Part shown: one piece after another, positions 47,125 through 59,189 of the stretch
How the letters are laid out: each line of letters starts with the position of its first letter
Numbering within the stretch: the first letter of the stretch is position 1
NCBI RefSeq assembly: GCF_001649575.2
Contig: NC_051443.1
Location: forward strand, 7,833,921 to 7,897,920
DNA: 64,000 bases
Direction: 5' to 3'
DNA from: Kryptolebias marmoratus
Lineage: Eukaryota; Chordata; Actinopteri; Cyprinodontiformes; Rivulidae
Notes under the pieces: model-generated
What the model was told of the DNA's origin: nothing
Databases searched by the model: none
What the model saw: the letters and a program-made list of their open reading frames with translations, nothing else
Translations under genes and position numbers: made by a program

Positions 47125-47375
47125 GTCTGTCTGTTAGCAAAATATCTCATGAACCACTGGACAGATTTTAAGGAAACTTTCAGAAAATAATCAATGAATG
47201 GAAATCCACAACTGATTTACAAGAGTCAATCTAAAAGTTTCATCTCGCAATACTGCATGAGATTATCATAATGTTATTTTCGAGGTTTAAACAAAATGGA
47301 TACAACTCAGTGTAAACCCCTGGCATGAATGGGAGCGGGTGATATGCATTCAGAAATACTAGGCATTTAGCTTAT
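47125..47375 (+). repeat. dispersed repeat family A, partial
   Basis: aaatatctcatgaaccactg, tcaatgaatggaaatccaca; the middle is deleted; ends gtgatatgcattcagaaata. Confidence 0.7.
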
Positions 47376-47379
47376 TCTG

Positions 47380-48420
47380 TGAGTTTTATCATTTAGTTCA
47401 TTCTACATCATTCTACAGAAAATAGTGGTAGTAGTGGTACATAAATTAATAAAAAAAAAATATTGACAGACTTTTGGAAAATGACATCAAAATGTAATTA
47501 AAGTAAAAATATGAATACGAAAATATAAATAAAAATCTAAAACATGATGACAAGATCTAGGAGATGTGTTAATTGGGACAAATCACACGAGGCTGAATGG
47601 ATCTAGAGTCTTTAAACTTTGCCCCCTAAAGGTCTAATTGATGAATTACTTTTGAACGATTGTTTTAAATTCTTTTAATCTAATATTCCATTTTTTCGGG
47701 AAAGTGTGTCTTTGTATTTGCCTCAGTTATTGTGTCTCTTAAATCTTGAGTTCTGATATGTAATTGTTTGAAATATTTTTATAAGATGTTAGATGCTAAT
47801 GTACCGCTCAAAACAAACAAACACTTCATTCACTTGTCTTTATTTGATATCTGATTAATTTCTGACTTTTTCTACCCCAAAATAAAATTCTGAAATTCTG
47901 ACTCCAAACAGATGTGAAACACTCCAGCAATGCACAGCAACGCCTAAAAAAACTTTTAGTTTCAGTTTGAAAACGCGAGTTTACACCATTTAACACATTT
48001 GTGGAGCTCATAATGTACACTCTTGACAATTATATTCCCTCAAAAACGACCTTGCATGCTGAAATAGAAGCTAACATTCCAGCCGCAATTTTTTTGCAGC
48101 GTACTTCCCTGTGAAGATGTGCAGCACAGCGGTGACTGATTAATGAGTACTTGTCTCATAGCTCTGCTTTTTAAACTTTGCATCACAATATTCTGCTCCA
48201 TTGTAACCATTTATCCAAAGACAAACATCAAACACATAGCTCCGACCACACGGTCCTCCATTGTCTGTTGTTGATGGTGAATGTTGTGTGCATTGGCGTA
48301 GATGAACTGACCGCTGGCCAATTATTACACAACCCCAGGAGTCCCAAACCGGTGCGAAAACCTATAACTTAGTTTTGGCTAAGTGATAAGTAATAAAGAA
48401 CACTGAGTCTGAGATTGTTT
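47380..48420. other. intergenic, nothing recognised
   Basis: AT-rich, no supported ORF or element. Confidence 0.5.
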
Positions 48421-48424
48421 CTGA

Positions 48425-48740
48425 GTCATTCAGGATGTTGGGTATGAAAGTTTCCATAGTTCCCACATACTTCCTGCGTAGCTCCTCTTTCTCTAAGCTT
48501 GCTTGTTAGTAGAATTCCAACAGTGTAAAGTTCTCTGACCTCGTCCATGAATGTCTTGTTCCAGTAGCCCATTTCAGTTTCCACAGCATCTGACATAGAC
48601 CTTGTTAATCCGGGTGAATTCTGAGCCAGCATGACCTCAGATCTGTGTCTCTCACTCATTACACATCTGAGGTTGCTTGGAGGTTTGTGGCACCAGGATT
48701 TGAATCCTGACCTTCCTGTACCAAAGTTGTGTGACAATAC
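48425..48740 (-). mobile_element. retroelement fragment, sister of 32.7 kb copy
   Basis: The minus strand is open for about 100 codons, with GYWNKTFMDEVRELYTVGIL and LTSKLRERGA; the start matches HNFGTGRSGFKSW. The same protein block occurs, with stops, at 32690-32900 on the plus strand. I do not recognise the protein. Confidence 0.5.
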
Positions 48741-48746
48741 ATATAT

Positions 48747-48774
48747 GTGTGCGTGTGTGTGTGTGTGTGTGTGT
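48747..48774. repeat. (GT)n microsatellite
   Basis: GT run next to the retroelement fragment. Confidence 0.9.
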
Positions 48775-48824
48775 CTATGTATTTGCAGTTATTGTTGCCA
48801 TTAACCAAGTGTTTTTCTTTGTTT

Positions 48825-49110
48825 TTCGTCCCACAGAAACTACGCCTGGATCAATTGCCACAGTGTTTGTCTGTGTCTCTTTTCTGTCCTCTCAAACACC
48901 AGCGGCCATCTGTCTCAACCAATAGTCAAGGCAGATGGCCAGCCATCCTCATCTTGGTTCTGCTAGAGGTTTCTTCCTGTTAAAAAGGACTCATTAATTT
49001 CCACTGTCACCAGGTGCATCAGCCTTGACCTGTTGGGGGATGCCATTATTGTGTACCCTGACACCTAAGAGAACTGCACATTGCTTATAATAGATCTATA
49101 AAGCAGTGCC
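48825..49110 (+). repeat. dispersed fish repeat (gaaactacgcctggatcaat)
   Basis: gaaactacgcctggatcaat, gtttgtctgtgtctc, ggttctgctagaggtttctt, a common teleost interspersed repeat. Confidence 0.55.
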
Positions 49111-50830
49111 ACATATCTGGTAATATTAATAATACAGCATTTTTACCTAAAACTGTTACAAACCAGAACGTCAAAAACACCAGGACTGTACAATATTGTT
49201 TTTTTTTTAATTTGCTTAACTTGTTTAATATTGTGATGAGGATATTATTTGTGATAAACCCATATCCTCAGTACCATCTAAACTAGATGTGGGCATCAGG
49301 ACCAGCCTGTTGGATTGGTATAAAATTAGCAGAATATGAATCCATGGTGCTTGAGATATAATGATCTATGATTTTTTTTAAATGTAAGCAGTCCTTTGCA
49401 ATATTGATATAGCGCTCACTGATATTGCAATGATGATAAATGTCTGATACGTTGTGCAGCACTAATAAATACCCCCAAATTTTAAAAAAGGCCTTTCAAC
49501 TTTTTGCTTGACAATGCTTATTCTGTTGTCTGATCTTAGTAGGGCAAATAATACTGTATATTTATGAAATATAAAGCATAAAAAACAAGTCTGTGAAAAT
49601 TAGGTTCTAAGTATTTCATCATATAATTCATTTTTCTACCCCGAGCATCTGCACCAACCTGCTGATATAACTGTTTTCTCTTTTATAAGCACTTGTTAGA
49701 TGATGCTGGTTGTAGCATCACCACCTTGTAGACACATCCCTGTTATCAAATTCTCACTTTTTTAATTTAGGTTTCTGTGAAACCAGGTGTTCATCCATCT
49801 AAATGCACAAATGAAGAAGGCCCTTTGCCATTCTCAAGTGAATTCTGCCCCTCTTTTTTCATCCCACATTATTTTCCCCTCACTTGTTCCAGCACGAGCG
49901 CTCGCTACTTACTACAACCTGCAGAGGAAGATTTAGCAGTTGTGAGGGGAGCAGGTGACAAACAAGATTGAAATCCCACTATCCCCGCTGTGGACTCTAA
50001 TAGCTTCGATGAGATGCAGCAGGCAGGCAGCTGTAGAGAAACTAAAACACTTCATTTATGTTCTGTTTCACACATCTGTTTTTCCACCACTTTGACTGAA
50101 AGTCAGGCCTGGTGACGTTGTGACCTGAACTCCCAACAGGAGTACGCCTCCATGGCCGAGTATGAGACGGATAATAACCGTCTTGATTTGACCATTTAGA
50201 ATCTAAAGAAACTTTAGTTTTTGTGAAACACATTGAAGCATAAAATCAAAAGAAATTACACTGTGAGACAATTTGGAATGTGACTAGTCCTAAAAGTGGA
50301 CTATTATTCCATTATTCTTTTCTTTCTACACTGAATAGACCTTTTTCACATAGAGCAGAAACATGTATACAGCAGTTTCACTTATGATGCAGCCATGATC
50401 AAAGCTTAGCGGACAGTAAAAACGGATATCTGTGGGGTGTTTAACTCCTATTACAGCTCTAATCTAAAAAAAAACACAACTGTATAAACCTTTACATCTT
50501 CATTAGTTCTGCATTACATGGTTTTTAAACAAAGAAGGGTTTTTTGTTGTTGTTGCAAGTCCGAGTAGCAGCAGCAGCTAGCTGTGTCACTGTGTAATAC
50601 AAATCTGACAACAGTGTAAAGGTGTAACAAATAGCATTCACATGAAACTGTAATGTATTTTTGAGATCATAGGTTTTGAAGATGGCAGCCTTACACTTTA
50701 GCTTTATCCCCCTCAGATTAGCTGTGTTAGTTTATCAATCCAGTCAGAAAAAAACTAATTTCTTCAAAGCGGATCCAATGTACTGTATGTTCATTAAATA
50801 ATTTCCCTCAGAATTTGGGATTTATCACCC
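49110..50830. other. intergenic, nothing recognised
   Basis: No supported gene or clear repeat. 49780-50240 is somewhat less AT-rich and could be conserved non-coding DNA, but nothing in the sequence proves it. Confidence 0.4.
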
Positions 50831-50839
50831 CATTTCAAA

Positions 50840-51090
50840 TGGGTAGCATGGTTGAAAGTGGTTACAGCTGTCATCTCACGGCAAGAAGGTTGCAGGTAAA
50901 ACATTTCTGTGTTTATATAATTTCCACATGCATGTGAGGGTTTTCATCAGTAATTGACAATTCTAAATTTTCACAAAGTGTGAGTGGTTGTCTGTCTTGT
51001 TTGCCTCTATTTGGCCCTGTGATGGACTGACCCCTCGCACAATGACTGCTGGAGATAGGCACCAAGTCCCTGGGACCCTGCACAGAAAAG
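50840..51090 (-). repeat. dispersed fish repeat, inverse of 23.2 kb copy
   Basis: tgactgctggagataggcac and gtgtgagtggttgtctgtct are the reverse complement of the blocks in the 23205-23580 copy. Confidence 0.6.
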
Positions 51091-51474
51091 CAGGTACTTG
51101 AAGGAGGGTTTGTCACAAAGTCATGATACATCTGAAATATGACAGAGGCTCCATTTTGATTCAGTGAAAAATTACCTCTTAATACAATTATGTACCTTGT
51201 TTTATTAAAAGAGGCTTGAAACAACTCTCTTTTCAGGCAAACATAGCCTTGTTCAACACAGTTGTCAGGGACAAACTGAATTGTTCCTCTTCTTCTCATT
51301 GTTAATGTCTGAATCAGTTTACAACTCAATTCTGTATTTCTTAGAAATGTTTTTGTGTTTGAACACAAACACTGAGGTACAGCTCAAAAGCGTAGATTTT
51401 TTGTTGTGGTGGTGGTTTATTTTGACATTTTAGCAATTCGAATGTCCCACATCTGCAATTCCAGGAAGTTCACC

Positions 51475-51655
51475 ACCATTCCGTCCTTCCTTCCTTTAGC
51501 TGCTCCCTCCTGCAGGGGTCACCACAACGAGCAAACTTGCACATAAGATTTGGCAGTTGTTTTGCACCACATGCCCAACCCAACCTGGGCTCAAACCCGC
51601 AGTCTCGGGATTACAAAACCGCGGCACTGATCACAGAGCCACTGCAATCTCCAGA
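51475..51655 (-). repeat. tRNA-type SINE fragment
   Basis: gctgctccctcctgcagggg, acctgggctcaaacccgcag, cactgatcacagagccactg. Read on the minus strand, it begins with a tRNA-like box A region (agtggctctgtgatcagtgc). Confidence 0.55.
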
Positions 51656-52139
51656 AAATTCACCACCCATTGTTATCAGTTTCTGGTAGAAAAATGCTGA
51701 AGAGTGAAAAATGTAAAAAAAAACATTACTAAAAGCTTATAATACACTGTGTCGATAAAAGGGCATTTTAGCTTCTATGTAAATGAAGAGAACACATTCT
51801 TATTCCCATTTCATCACATACCGCTGTTAGGTTAAAAGCTCATTTTGTCTTTTTTAATGACACTAAATAGCCCTTACCTTCTTTTGTTGATGTACAGAAA
51901 CTGTTCGACAGATGCAGTTATACAGCCAATTAATCTTAATTTGGTAATCTTTTTGATCAAACTGCACTGTGTGCCAAAATTTAATTCATAGTATCTGGCC
52001 TGCAGGTGCTTTGGTAGAGAGTTTAGTCACTGACACACTTCTCAGTTTTCTTATCTATTGCCTGCTGCATGGGTTGCGCTGTCAAACAACAAAAACAGAA
52101 AAAAAAAGATGGATGGGAAAGTGCGATAGACAGATGAGG

Positions 52140-52745
52140 ATTAAAAACCTTTTTCCAGACATTAGGGTCACTTTTTTTCACTGCCTTCTTTTCATCACTT
52201 TTGTTTTTCATACTTGTGGTCAGAAGTTTTTATTCACTCATGTCAGATTCATTTTGGGCTTTCATTTATTTGAAACATTCTTTTTCCACAGTAAAATGAT
52301 TAGAAAATGTACAACGGCACTGACTTTTAAAAACAAGAATTGCTTCACAAATTTGAATTTACTATGGACTTTCTCTAACCCACACAGTGTCATAATTATG
52401 CATGTAGTCTTTTAAATATAAATATGCACATACACCCCCATTAAAATGGCCCTCAGCAAGTTTCACCTTAACCACATGCTGTTTGTAGCCATCATCAAGC
52501 TTCTGGCAAAAATCTGAATGGATATTTTACTAAAGCCTCACTTTGACTCCTCCAAACTCTTGTCATTGTGCCAAATAATTTTATCCTTGAGTCATCTGAC
52601 CATAAAACTGTTCTCCAGGCATTTGGAGCACTTACAAGAACCTAAAGGTGTGCAGCTGGCTGAGCTAATTGGCACTTTCCCTAGTTGTTTGGTGATACAT
52701 CCTTTCAGACTCACCTGATGGAACTTGGCATAGAGGTGAGGAAGC
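52140..52745. repeat. decayed DNA-transposon-like repeat
   Basis: gagtcatctgaccataaaac and ttttcactgccttcttttca are blocks seen in common fish DNA-transposon relics. Orientation and class are uncertain. Confidence 0.35.
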
Positions 52746-52899
52746 AAAGTGTTTTTTTGTTTTTTTTTACAGAGTGTCCTACGAAAATGTCTGAATGCAG
52801 AGGTTACATATACGCTACAAAACAATACTGCTAAATCGTTATTGTCTAGCTGGGCCTCTACTTGTTCTCAAGTCTGACCTCACCACTAAATTTTGCACA

Positions 52900-53590
52900 G
52901 ATTTTCACAAAGGTAAATGTCACCAAAAAAAAGAAAACAGTGTGTTTTTTTCAGTAAAATCAGCAGAAGCTCTCATGATCCTGATGTTTTGGGTTGGAAG
53001 TAATAAACTACAGACTGTTAACCAATATAAATACTTGGGACCATTGATTGGCTCTAATCTTTCTTTTAAAACTTATGTCAACAAGCTATGTAACAGTCAG
53101 GTTAAAACTGGCAAACTTTAGTTTGATCGGGAATAAAATGTCCACTGAGGTGGCAATAGTTTTTTTATATTCTATGGTTTTCTAATAGTACAATGAAACC
53201 AGCTGAAATATTATACAAGCAAGCCATTGTGTTTATGAAAAAAAAAACAAGATGCTACCATCACTGTAACATATTAAATACGTTCCTTTTTTCTAAACTG
53301 GGACTGACTGATTTATGCTTGATTATTAAGGTAATTCATAATTTATCCCCAGCTCCTCTTTCAGAATTTATCAGTCAGAGGAACAACAGTGAGCGTGTCT
53401 AGAGGCTCTGTAAGAGGTGACTATGTTATCCCTTTGAGGAAGAGCACCTTTAGTCAGTCAGCCTTGTCTGTGAGAGGTGTGCGGGAATGGAACTTGCTAC
53501 TAAATGAAATCTGACAATAATAACATATCAGACCTTCACTAAATATTTGAAGAAATGGCTTGTCGATTCATACATCTGTCAACACTAAAG
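52900..53590 (+). mobile_element. non-LTR retrotransposon relic, sister of 14 kb copy
   Basis: NQYKYLGPLIGSNLSF near 53020, then YHHCNILNTFLF and LCLIIKVIHNLSPAPLSEF near 53260-53375. This is the post-RT part of the same LINE family as 13990-14960, in opposite orientation. Stops and frameshifts present. Confidence 0.65.
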
Positions 53591-53869
53591 AAACTGTATC
53601 TGTTGAATTGTCTTGTTTATTTGTATTGTTGTTCCTATTCTATTAGCTGTAATGTTTTATTGTCTTTCAGTGTGTTAGTTTGTGCTTAGTTCAATTTTAC
53701 GTCCTTGCTAACTATGTTTCTTTATTTGATTCTTGTATTTTATTGCCTTTTTAATATCATGGCCAGAAGACCAAAGATGAAAAATAGCCTTTTGGCTAAT
53801 TCTGGCTTTTTAAATTCTTGAATTGTCATGTGTTTTATTAAAATACACTGCCCCCTTTCCAAATAAATC

Positions 53870-54560
53870 AATCAAATCAAATCAAACCAAGACAGATGCA
53901 TTCCCATTTCCGCAGATAGATGATGCACTGATCAAGTTGGATGATCAATTAATCAAGTTGCAAATGTTAAATATGTGCAGTCTTCGGCAGAGTGTTAAAG
54001 CTCTCCTGTAAAGTGTTCTGGTGGTGGCTGCTCTTCACGTGGGGAAACCAATTAAGGTGCCGGTGGATGCCAGTCAGGCTGTAGCAGGTGCAGTACTTGT
54101 GCAGACTGACAAACAGGGTCCAGATACACCTTCAAGTTTCTTTTCTAAAAAAAAATCATTTAACATCAACTGAACTACTCTGTGATTTATTAGTCTGATC
54201 GTTGAGTCATTTTGGTGTGTGTGGGTTCTGGAAAACTATACCACAACCCACTGATGTTTCTGAACACCTCGAAATGTCCAAATCAAAGAATAATCAGATG
54301 GTCCTAGCTGTAGCAGTCATATTGTTTGGAGACACAGGATGTTCTGACAATATGGCAGCAGACGCTCTGCCCCACTGAGGTTCCATTATGGTAACTTCTC
54401 CTCTTGCCCCTGCAGCGTATAAACAGGATTCTGGTGCAGAATTTTAGGAGTAGTGCCATCAGGTTGTATATTGTTTTGTTTACTTAGATTGTGTGGTAGT
54501 TTCCATAGAAGCTCCAACTGTTAGGTGGTGGGGGAGTGTGGCAGCCCTGCCCTTTACTGC
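53870..54560 (+). mobile_element. Ty3/Gypsy-type pol relic
   Basis: A short RT fragment with FPFPQIDDALI near 53900, then RNase H pieces: IKVPVDASQAVAGAVLVQTD near 54050-54110, SSFFSKK, and later a broken ADAL block near 54360. Deletions and stops throughout. Gag, integrase and LTRs were not found. Confidence 0.65.
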
Positions 54561-54739
54561 TGAGCTGACTGTCTTGTCTCGTGTTCTCTGTTTCAGATGT
54601 CCAGTGAATGTGACTGGTTGTTAGAGTATCAGGAGCACCTGGGCATCATGGTTTCAATGTAAAAGCTGACTGCACAGTCTCTGACGGGTTCAGAGGGGGA
54701 TTTTCTGTTCCCCAGTTGTACTCCGTCACACTTGACAGT

Positions 54740-55420
54740 TTGCAGCTGAGTATGAAGCAAGCGGGTTAAGAGTCATCTTTTCTAAGTTTGAGGCCATGGC
54801 TTTCAACCAAAAACAAGTGCTCTCTCTGGGTTGGTAGACAGACTCTGCCACAAGCAGAGTTTAGGTATCTAGGAGCTTTGTTCACAAGTGATGAAAGGAA
54901 AGGGTGAAATGGAAGATGGATCAATGAATCAGAGCCTATTCTGCAGTAATGAGGGATTGCTCTGTTTGGTTGTGGTGAAAAAAGAGCTGAGTTGAAAGGC
55001 AAAGCTCTTGATTTACTGGTCCATCTACATTCCAACCCTCAGTTATGATCATGACTGAAAAAATGGAATCCTGAATACAAGTGGATAAAATGAACTGCCT
55101 CTATTAGGTGGCCAGGTTCGGCCTTAGAGATGAGGTTAAGAGTTTCATCATCCAGGGAAAGCTAGGCATAGAGCCACTGCTCCTCTGCATCAAAAGAAGT
55201 CAGCTGGGGTGGTTTGAGCATCTGTTCAGAATGCCTCCTTCTGGAGGATTTCTGGGCACCTTTTTTGAGAGGAGACCCCAGGGCATACTCAAAACTCACT
55301 GGAGGGATTATGTATTCTCTCTGGCCTGGGAACACCTTGGGATCCCTCTTCTCAATCTGTTGCCTCTTTGACCCAACCACAGATAAGTGGTAGAAAATGG
55401 GCAGATGGATGGATGAGTTC
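54740..55420 (+). mobile_element. Rex3-like LINE 3' fragment
   Basis: The block around FGLRDEVKSFIIQGKLGIEP and the following WFEHLFRMPPSGGFLG region (55108-55260). It ends ctttgacccaaccacagata with a short GGAT tail (55405-55415). Same family as 36260-37228. Confidence 0.72.
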
Positions 55421-55429
55421 CCTTAACGT

Positions 55430-56060
55430 TCTCATTGTTCTGAGTAATGGCCTATCTAATGAGGGCAGTCAAATCTTTTTTTTTTATGCTGGCAAAGAGA
55501 AAATGCTAGCTGCAGTAAATCATGATTGTCAAAGAGAGGTTAATAGGCCTTGACCTTATGGAGTTGAGACTTTTTAAAATCTTCAGCAAATCCTAATAAC
55601 AGACTTTGGTGAAAATAGATTAACCTGTATGTTTTTTACATGATAGGAATGAAAAATAATCCACAATAAATTCAAACTTGCACATCTAATTCTTCAAAGT
55701 TGTATGGTGTAAATCATTACATTTTTGAAAAAAAATATTTAAAAAACATTTATACCTATGGTAAGTGGTTGGAAACATCTGCCTTGATTATAGGCACCAT
55801 CAGTTGTATAACAAGAGACACTTGTACATCTGCAATTATTTTTTATTAATTCATTGAGTCTACTATAATCTGTTTTTATTTATTACAAAAAAACATCATA
55901 TTATATAAAGCAATATCATTAAACCATTCCACAGGAAATACAGACTAATCCTGCAGAGATTATAGAAGTTGAGATGCATCTGTGGTTCATGTAAAATTAA
56001 TTTCAATATACTGTAGGTGATATTGGTCAAACACAGCCAACACTAATCATTCGGTGGGTA
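55430..56060. other. upstream of tacr1, nothing recognised
   Basis: AT-rich intergenic sequence without supported features. Confidence 0.5.
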
Positions 56061-56064
56061 GCCC

Positions 56065-56364
56065 TTATGTGTGTGCGTGTGTGTGTGTCTGTGTATAGTG
56101 AATACTGGAGGAGAGGGTGTGGTGTTATACAGCCTGAAGCGCGCAAAGTGCCGAGTGTGTGCCGCGTCGTGCGTTATGGAACGCTTTTATCCTCTGGAGC
56201 GCGTGCTTTCACTGCGCGTAAAATGATCAAACTGCCCTTTTCACGTTTTCGCACGTTCATTTCCTTTTGCTCCTCACAACGGAATTCACTCCAGTGACAG
56301 GACTATAATCTATACATATATTTTTAACATCCAAGTGGCCCGACAACAGGCTGATGCGCAGAAG
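56065..56364 (+). promoter_or_regulatory. tacr1: probable tacr1 promoter / 5' UTR
   Basis: After a GT tract (56065-56090), base composition shifts to CpG-containing sequence (gaagcgcgcaaagtgccgag; gagcgcgtgctttcactgcg), unlike the AT-rich surroundings. This suggests a promoter and 5' UTR. An upstream out-of-frame ORF from ATG 56067 runs to 56297. The transcription start cannot be fixed. Confidence 0.5.
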
Positions 56365-56592
56365 ATGGGCACGCTCTCCCTGAATGCCTCGGACTGCAGC
56401 GGCTCGAACGGGACCAAAGGTTCCGTGAACTGCAGCGACGGCTTCAACCAGTTCATCCAGCCGGTGTGGCAGATCACACTGTGGGCTGCCGCTTACTGCT
56501 GCATCGTTGCCGTGTCTGTGGTCGGTAACATTGTGGTCATTTGGATCATTCTGGCTCATAAACGCATGAGAACCGTCACCAATTACTTTCTG
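56365..56592 (+). CDS. tacr1: tacr1 exon 1: N-terminus and TM1
   Basis: 76 codons. ATG 56365 ([10 protein letters not shown]) is chosen; the upstream GTG at 56335 is not a plausible eukaryotic start. Three N-glycosylation sequons lie at residues 7, 15 and 22. [16 protein letters not shown] leads into TM1 (about 37-62) and [13 protein letters not shown]. Donor CTG|GTGAGT, phase 0. Confidence 0.94.
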
Positions 56593-56924
56593 GTGAGTCC
56601 TTTGTGCTTTGAGAGAAGAGAAAATCCATCTGATATGGTCTGATGTTTTGGTAGGCTGCTAGGAAAACTGAGAAAAGACGACATTTATAATGCCATACCT
56701 GAATAAGTTAAAAAAAAGCATATCTGTAAATAGACTGATGCAAATTAAGCCAACGTTTGTGTAAGTAAGAACACAATTAGTTAATTTGATGAGCATTTAC
56801 TTGATCAATGAATTCCAGAAATTAGTGGCTAGAAAAATGGTTTGGGGTTTAAGGGTTTAGTCAACCTTTAAAATATCAACAACAACAAAAGAAACGTTAA
56901 GATCAATCTCATGCAAACTGTGAT

Positions 56925-57600
56925 ATATCATTCTCTGGGTATGTGTTGTGAATCACTGTAAGCTACTACCACATCAAATTTTAGCTCAATATATGTGAAG
57001 TTAACTAAATTATAAGCATTTTTGTGTTATCTAATGCCAATTAACTGTGGTGGCCATATTGAATTGGATTGATTAAAAAAGTCAATCAGTTATAGTTTTA
57101 TATCCAATAATTACTAATCATTATTAATAATTCCTGCAAGTTTCATTAAAATTCATCCAGTGGTTCATGAATTATTTTGCTAACAGACTAATATGCTTTA
57201 TTTACCAGGTAATTCTAAAATTTTAGGCAATGACCTTATACAATACTTAGCATTTTCAGTGTATGTTGTAACTGGCTCTTATCTACTGCCACACCAAATT
57301 ATAGCATAATATCTGTAAAATTGACTTATAGCAATTTTTGGAATTTTTATTGGTCAGTTAGCTGTGGCAGCCATCTTGAATTGAGTTGATTCCTGAAGTA
57401 AGTCAGCTGTAGATGGAGATCCAATAATTATTTTCTATAAGTTTCAATAAAATCTTACAAAAGGTTATTGAGACAGTTGAATCCAAATTGTTAATGGCAA
57501 AAATTTAAACAAAATGTGTAATTTATCAGAGCTCAGAATATGTGTTGGGGATCCATGTCAGCTACTACCACACCAGATTTTAAGTAAGCATCAACATATT
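56925..57600 (-). repeat. dispersed repeat family A, tandem copies in tacr1 intron 1
   Basis: Two full copies and one partial in reverse orientation (56928-57180, 57225-57455, 57495-57585). Each has ctactaccacatcaaatttt-like and ccagtggttcatgaatta-like blocks. Confidence 0.75.
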
Positions 57601-57929
57601 CAGTTTCTTGTCTCATCCGTTAAAGGAAAGTATTATGGCTGCATATTTGAGTAACTCAAACAAGTTGATAAAAATATTTTTGCTAACAATAAATCATACA
57701 CGTCTCATACCTCTTCTGAGCCAGAAATTAACTGCTCTGTTGGCTCACAATAATAATGTGTTGTTAACATTAATTTAACCTTATTTCAAAATGTGTGTAA
57801 TAACACTTAAGAAGACAGAATTAAATGAATAAATTACATTTTTAGATTCCAACATGTCATTACATTGTAAAAACTGTGTAAAAGAACTAAAAAGAAACTC
57901 CTCCCCTGCTACTTTTTAAGAATGTAAGC

Positions 57930-58625
57930 AGGGAAAGTAGCAGCCAGATGCTGCTGATCAAATGTATTGATTAACTGATCATCTTCAGTGTGTCCACCTC
58001 AATAAAAGCAGGAGTTTTAGCTGTTTGTGAGTTTGGAGCATACAGGGTAACACAATGCCAAGGAGGAAAAACTTCAGCAGTGACAGGTGACACCAAAGTA
58101 GAGATGTTTGACCATAGTGCACAGTGTCCTGTTTAGTGAAAACCAAATACAGAATATCAGCATAAACACTCCATATCAACTATCAATAACAGTGGTGAGA
58201 AGCTGATGATTTGGGCTTGTTTTGCAGCCACAGAAGCTGGGCTCTTTGTGGTCCTTGACTCTACCAAGGCCGTCTGTCTGACAGCTGCAGTTTCAACAAA
58301 ATTTATCTTTTGATCCCAACCACAGCAGCAAATCTACAATAGAACGGTTAAAAAAGAAAAGGATTAAGGTGCTTCAAAGATCCAGTCAAAGTGCGTACCT
58401 CAACCTGAGTGAAATGCTGTGCTGGGACCTTAAGAAACCTATGCAGAAATCAATGTCTGCAAACCTGAACCAATGTCGTAAAGAAGAGTGGGTCAAAATT
58501 CTTCCACACAATCATGTGGGAGACTGATAACGTCATGCAGAAACCCACTACTGAGAGTTGTTGCTGCTAAAAGGAGGCTCTACAAGCTGTTCATTTTGAT
58601 TTTATTTTGGATCTGTTGTGTGTTT
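57930..58625 (+). mobile_element. Tc1-like relic in tacr1 intron 1
   Basis: ctgctgatcaaatgtattga, aataaaagcaggagttttag and tttggagcatacagggtaac are the 5' leader also seen (minus strand) at 5.9-6.0 kb. ggcttgttttgcagccacag and ctaaaaggaggctctacaag follow. Internal deletions, no open transposase. Confidence 0.75.
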
Positions 58626-59013
58626 TTGTTCACTTGAAGTAAGATTCAAGTAATTTTAGAACCTGCTAAAGACCAAATCATTTTTATTCTTCTAGGGTAC
58701 ATAAAAACACAAATGAATCGATCATTGCCAAGCCTCTTCTGACTTCTATGACATGTGTTGCCGCTGTGTTCCCCTGATGCAGTGGTCTTAGATCCCTAAT
58801 TAAACCCCACACAGTACTTTCACTGCATACACTGTAAGACTGACTGCAGCAAAGTAGGATTTTAAAAGCGTGTTTGCAAGATAAAGATTCTTTCCAGTCA
58901 CCAGCTTCAGAGTTGATTGCTTCCTAATGACACAACCTGAGCTGGCATGTTTAACCAGAGCATGTTACACTCTCTTGTCCAGTGTGTAAACTAATTCTGT
59001 CACTCCTCTACAG

Positions 59014-59189
59014 GTGAACCTGGCCTTTGCAGAGGCTGCCATGTCAGCGTTCAACACAGTGATCAACTTTGCCTATGCTGTGCACAACGAGTGGTACTTC
59101 GGTCTGGTTTACTGCCGCTTCCACAACTTCTTTCCCATCGCAGCCATATTTGCCAGCATTTACTCCATGACGGCCGTAGCACTGGACAG
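59014..59189 (+). CDS. tacr1: tacr1 exon 2: TM2-TM3
   Basis: 176 nt, acceptor ctacag, donor ACAG|GTGTGT. Residues 77-135: [34 protein letters not shown] and SMTAVALD. Glu83 is the 2.50 residue typical of NK1. Cys110 should pair with Cys185 in loop 2. The D-R of the DRY motif is split over the junction. Confidence 0.95.

Noticed and set aside
50913..51368. 151-codon minus ORF
   Set aside because: Overlaps a dispersed repeat; no recognisable motif or splice context.
51969..52415. 148-codon plus ORF
   Set aside because: AT-rich, low-complexity translation in a decayed repeat; no family resemblance.
56335..56364. Starting tacr1 at an upstream GTG
   Set aside because: Non-ATG start with no support; the ATG at 56365 gives the family's N-terminal length and glycosylation sites.
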